Source of the DNA: Elysia chlorotica
Lineage: Eukaryota > Mollusca > Gastropoda > Plakobranchidae
Length of the DNA stretch: 64,000 nucleotides
Assembly: GCA_003991915.1 (NCBI GenBank)
Contig: RQTK01000214.1
Location: forward strand, 83,375 to 147,374
Reading direction: 5' to 3'
Positions within the stretch are counted from its first letter, which is position 1. Every line of letters begins with the position of its first letter. A model generated the notes under the pieces. It had not been told where the DNA came from. It saw only the letters and a list, made by a program, of their open reading frames with translations, and searched no databases. Made by a program: the position numbers and the translations under genes. Below are positions 36,451 through 64,000 of the stretch, in pieces.

Positions 36451-39400
36451 GAAAATTGGAATCTGTTCACTTCAGATATCAAGGTTGTTAGACGTCTAAA
36501 CCCGTCGATGTTTATCGAGGCGGTTGGTTTCTACGGCTTCACGCTACAGACTATCAGGATGTCCACGTATCCATGCCGTGTGGTTGGATAGATGAGCCCC
36601 ATACGTTTCGGGTTGAAAATTAAAAGGCTCTATTAAAACGCAAGAGGGCAAGTGTAATAGTTTTATAAATCTTAATGATTTAATTAACGCTGTAGCCTCT
36701 TTGGTCATAAATTACGTAGAGACAAAAGCATCCCCGCCAATAAGGCAATGAGAGCATACTTTCTTCAGGTCGACCAAAAAGACTGCCAATAGTGCTTAAC
36801 AGAGACCTATTATTGATAGACCATCCAGTTAGACTGAACACAACTAAAGACTTAGAAAGTATCACTGAATTTGCCCAGAACAGAGAAGGGTGGAGATGAC
36901 TCATATCATAGACCGAGAAAGCTGCCAAGGTGTCGCAGACAAAAAACTGGGACGTGATACGACCTTAAGTCAGTCAAGTAAGTACAATCTTTATGACACA
37001 CAGTTCTTAAATATTGATGTTTCTGTCCCCTGTTGTTTTGTTTCCAAGTACTGTTCCTATCACCACAAGAACAGGTATGCGGTCTATTTTAAGTGAGAAA
37101 CTCGGTTGAAGTTTGGTTTGGTTTGTTAGTAACTTAATATCAGTCCATCTTCAAGAACAACGCTATACCCCGTGTAAGTGTCGAGTCTTAATTCAATACA
37201 ATAATACCAGTTCTATTAAATACGATAAGAATATATTGTTAGATTTGCACACCTTGTACTGTTTGATTATAAACAAGTTGACGCGTGCTTCCAATTTCAA
37301 CGCATTTCATGCCTAGCGCACCTTAAGGCACTGCTGTTGACGTGACTGTTTATGAGTGGTTGTTCTCCACTAGCATAATTATTATGAAGAAATGAGCTAT
37401 GTCTCTATCAGAACTCATATATAAGGCTTCGATGCAATCAAAGTCAAGGCTATAAACGAAAAAAAAAGAAAGCTCGACTTAATCCCCGGCTACAGTACTC
37501 TTGAGACATGGAGGAACCTAAAATGGACAGTGGTCAAGGGAAAGCACTCTTGATTTCTTTTATCCAATTTTTTGTTATGCAGATCGATCTCCCTTTGGCA
37601 AGAGTATCGTAGGAGCTTAGAACGTTCTTATCAAAAGTGTGGATGTACTAAAATGGTCAAACGCAAACAAACAAACAGGGGCAGGAAAAATAATTCTTTT
37701 ACCGTAGATTTTATAAATCAATTCTATTTAAACTAGATATCAAACTTTTAATCGTTTACACCCATAACGTTTTGACATTCATGGTACTATAGGAGTTCAA
37801 TTTCTGTTCATGCGAAGCGTCATAAAGTACACTGAGTAGAAACAAAAAATATATATAAAAAGAGAAAATATTAAGTTGTGCATTGATTTGTATTTTAGTC
37901 TTAAAGCGTTGACACTTAACTTAGCACAACAACCAGTCAATGAAAATAATGTAAAATTTAATGTCATGTTCAACACTTCTAACTTTAGAATTTCTTGAGA
38001 CAAATTTGCGTAACTGCTAACGCAAATTATAAAATGAATGCGCATCCCTGAGTATTAACAAAGCCTAAGGCGTACATTTCAATTCCACTTGATTGTTTGC
38101 ATTTTTTTTCTCTTTTAAGACCAGGGTTCCATTAAAACGCAGGCAATACCAAAGAAGGTACACTTTTTTTTTTAATTGTGCTAAAAGTTTATGGTTAAAT
38201 CTTCTGATTATCACCACAATGCAAACATGTACATATTACAAAACATTGGAAAGACTTTACAGTGGTATGTAAATCAGGTTTATGCTTTTTTCCTGTTTTA
38301 CACTTCTTGGCAAAATCGATATAAAAAAAGCGAAAATTATTTTTTGTCTTATATTGAGCTTGTAGAGTTGAAGATGAAAACTGAAAAAAAAGGAAAAGAA
38401 ATGTGACCAATGGGAAATTACCGCAGAAATGTATCCATTCTAAAATTACTCCCCCTTTCCTATATTTAATTGCATTTATAGAATCACATTGACGACATTT
38501 AAAGCTAAATTTTTCAATAATAGTGATCATCTTAAAATTACTTCACTTGTCCTTAATTTATTGTAATTACCCAATCACACTGACGACAGTTACAGCTAAT
38601 TTTTACAAGACCAATGGTAAATACTTGTCTTATCAGTTATAATTAAAAGCTATTTATGTATTGCACTGAACATGTGCACATAAATTCAATTTTATACATT
38701 TCGTTTGAATATATATTTTAAAGCACTCATCAAAACTTTTACATCAATATAATAGAACATGGGAATGATTATGTTGCTGGCTATTTCAATAGCGGACACT
38801 GAACCAAGCTGAAAACAAAGTATTCGTTTTAGTTTGTTTTCACACTTTTCCAAGATGTAACTCTCATAAATATTGTAACATTTTATATCGAACGAAACAA
38901 AGGGTTAAGTTTGAATGATTTTGTTCTATTCAAAGGCCCAGAGTTATGGAATAGATTATTTGTAAACTTTCAAAACGCCCTGGTTTTTAGAGTCTTTTAG
39001 GATTTTTATTTTTATGATGGATTCCTTTCCAGTGTTTATGAGTTCAAAATATGAATTTGGGTGTGTTATCAAAGCAAGTGATTAAACTGTCTCTGTAAAA
39101 GAGCTTTTCTCTCTGTAGCTTTATACTGTAAAGCATTTTGAGCTTCACAGAGGGAAAGCGCTTTTTAAGTGAACCTACGGTTTATTGGTAATTTAAATTG
39201 GTCTGTCGCCCTCGATCACATTCTGATTGATTATTTTACTAACCAGAGAAATTTAGCGTTCACATTATTAAAAGCTGTAGTACTTGCATAATGAGACACC
39301 TGTCCCCAACAATAAAACCTGTTAAAAAAAGTGTCTCGGACTTCCGATTAAAAGCAGGTTGTACCACGTCTAATAATCCTATGCACCTTTAAACTTAGTG

Positions 39401-40017
39401 GCCCTAAAAACATAAATAATTTAATTTTAAGGTGTGGCAAAGAATTGAGTTAAATTATTTAGAACAAGTCCCAGTAGATCAGTAGGAAAAAAAACTCTAG
39501 ATTGACGAGCTAAAGTGATGTGATTCGAATCTCAGTTTGTACCTCTGTATCGGTATAACACCCTAAAGGAATATTAAAAATACCAACAAAACAAGATCAA
39601 CAACATCAAACAAACAAAGAAACAAACAGCAAAAACAAGATGCCGTGAAACCAAAATCAAGTGCTCGTGGTGGATTGGTAACTATACCCAGGGGCATTAA
39701 ATCGTTTTAGTCCTCACAAGCAAGAAAAGAACCAACAGTGATCTCATAGAGCGCTTTCTCTACCACGTATTTCATTAATGGCTGCACTAGATAACAGTTC
39801 CACAGCGATTCTTGTTCTTTAAACAAATCCCACAGTCGCTGTTTTTTGATGTTTCCAAACAGTTGTAATATGATTTTATCTCATACTACAAAAAAATATG
39901 TTTTTATGAACGTACAAACATACCAACCAAATAGATCAAAGTCCATTATATTAGCTTTTATTTCTTTTCTTTATTGTAGGAAAAAAAGACAAAAACGGAA
40001 TGCTGTTACACAAAAAA
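36451..40017. other. Unassigned AT-rich sequence downstream of the cyclase gene
   Basis: About 3.6 kb. No coding exon recognised. A GATTCGAATCTCAG box-B-like piece near 39525 may be a decayed SINE head. Confidence 0.6.
39957..39975 (-). other. Candidate polyadenylation signals for the cyclase gene
   Basis: Two AATAAA hexamers read on the minus strand (39957-39962 and 39970-39975), about 780 nt past the stop codon. I saw no canonical signal nearer the stop. If used, the 3' UTR would include the repeat at 40018-40113 as (TTG)n. Transcript data are needed to place the end. Confidence 0.3.
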
Positions 40018-40044
40018 CAACAACAACGACAACAACGACAACAA

Positions 40045-40109
<65 letters not shown>

Positions 40110-40113
40110 ACAA
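40018..40113. repeat. (CAA)n microsatellite
   Basis: About 32 triplets with a few CGA variants; possibly in the 3' UTR of the cyclase gene as (TTG)n. Confidence 0.96.
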
Positions 40114-40750
40114 AAAAGAAACAAAATAATACATTAAAAGAAAAACAATCTCTTGCATATCTATCTGATCAACCGAAGTAAAACATCGTATTCTTACAAA
40201 ACTGTAAGAGATATACGCTCCAAGAATGTCCATTACTATTCTCGTCTAATGCAAAATACCAATAATAGGAGCGACAGTAGCAGCAGCTGCAGTGAAACAA
40301 AAAAGTATCACAAACGAAGAAAAACATTTCCTGGGCATATTGCTTGTTTTATGAGCCGCGAGTCTATTAAAAAACTCAGAAAATCTCCCAGTTTACTAAC
40401 CGTATAATATCACATGTGTTGGGGTACAGCCTCTGTAAAAAAAAACAACTACCATTGGCCTGTATTTTCAGTTACAAAACTGATCGAAGCTTCACAGGCA
40501 TTGTCATACACGTTACTATTTTCCAGATATTTTCAATTGAATTATTGCACTAATTCAAAAACCTTTTCCAGTTCACTTATGCTTTGGACCTTGGGCTCAG
40601 GGCCCAAATGAGGAAAACGCCTTGAATCACTGATATTTGGACAAATATAGAATAGACTGCGTTGTAACTGAATGAAAGAAACAAAAACAAAATCGCAGAT
40701 AATGATTTCCATGTATATGTTAAGGTTATTATGCACAGCTATTTTCACGC
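40114..40750 (-). other. Probable 3' UTR of the cyclase gene
   Basis: Follows the stop codon in transcription order and has no SINE or long repeat. Short open frames on the plus strand here (for example 40153-40407) lack recognisable domains and I take them as chance. Confidence 0.45.
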
Positions 40751-63495
<22,745 letters not shown>

Positions 63496-64000
63496 CTGTA
63501 GGAGAGGAGAAAAATGTAAGAAAAAACTCCAGTGAATGACTGAGTATGAAGAAGTTTAATTATCCAATTTATTATCAGAGCTGAGGTACCCAAAGGCGCC
63601 TATAGGAGAGGAAAAAATGTAAGAGAAACTCCTTAGATGGCTAAGTATGATGAAATTTGATCATGCAATTATTTTATTATCAGTGTAGGAGTTAAAGCTT
63701 AAGAAAAAAAAGGTTGTGTTAGTAGAACTATTTTTATCCGACATATCAGTTATCAAAATTAAATTATAATACTATTTTTATTTAAAAATTTGTGAATCAT
63801 CATCATCATAGAGTGGAGTCCCGGTTAGCGTTGACAACTGTGCCCCTCCAAAATTGAATACTGAACCTTTATATCCAACGGCGTGTAATTTGTTTATGCT
63901 CTGTAAAAATTAATATATAATGATCCTGTCCTTTCTAGCTGCTACCAATAAATAATAAATTCTCAACTGCGGAGGCTAGCACGTATGATTTGAAATATTT
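63496..64000 (-). other. Intron upstream of the first visible cyclase exon
   Basis: Holds the duplicated acceptor copy (to about 63680) and otherwise AT-rich unique sequence to the window edge. No further exon was recognised. Confidence 0.7.

Overview
This is a window of animal nuclear DNA. It is AT-rich, has widely spaced exons with GT-AG introns, and is full of microsatellites and tRNA-derived SINEs. At least a dozen copies of one SINE family share a conserved body and often end in CAAC/CCAACC-type tails. With the repeated AGATCTAG-type motifs and abundant (GA)n, (CAA)n and (TAG)n tracts, this looks to me like a mollusc, probably a gastropod. That placement is an inference from repeat style, not proof.

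There is one convincing protein-coding gene. It lies on the minus strand from the right edge of the window (its 5' exons lie beyond base 64000) down to a stop codon at 40751-40753. It encodes a single-pass receptor guanylate cyclase of the natriuretic-peptide-receptor / Gyc76C type. Sixteen coding exon positions, one of them present in two copies, can be placed with GT-AG borders and consistent phases. They give 1234 visible residues: the end of the extracellular domain, a transmembrane helix, a pseudokinase (kinase-homology) domain, a dimerisation coiled coil, a complete guanylate cyclase domain with the catalytic and GTP-selecting residues, and an unusually long (about 558 residue) serine-rich cytoplasmic tail encoded by one large last exon.

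The most striking thing in the window is how this gene's splice junctions have been copied. (i) The 3' end of exon 6 plus its splice donor is repeated about ten more times in the following intron. (ii) The last ~10 bases of exon 8 plus its donor are repeated about eleven times in the following intron, and the first downstream donor would extend the protein in frame by 44 codons. (iii) Exon 10 is a tandem duplicate: both copies have intact splice sites and differ by one amino acid, and exactly one must be used to keep frame, as expected for mutually exclusive exons. (iv) The first visible exon has an upstream decoy copy of its acceptor. Several other donors open directly into purine or pyrimidine tracts.

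The left 40 kb (1-40000) contains no coding exon that I can support. It holds tandem arrays (36-bp AT-rich array at 220-510; ~60-bp array at 7.74-8.76 kb; 31-bp array at 15.18-15.79 kb; TG/CTTAAG array at 27.81-28.58 kb), two segmental duplications (16.46-17.23 kb and 20.7-23.1 kb), SINEs in both orientations, long simple repeats and two of the three assembly gaps (1123-1404, 13753-14459; the third is 46628-46643, in an intron of the cyclase gene). A GC-richer island at 27.43-27.80 kb is the only promoter-like patch there.
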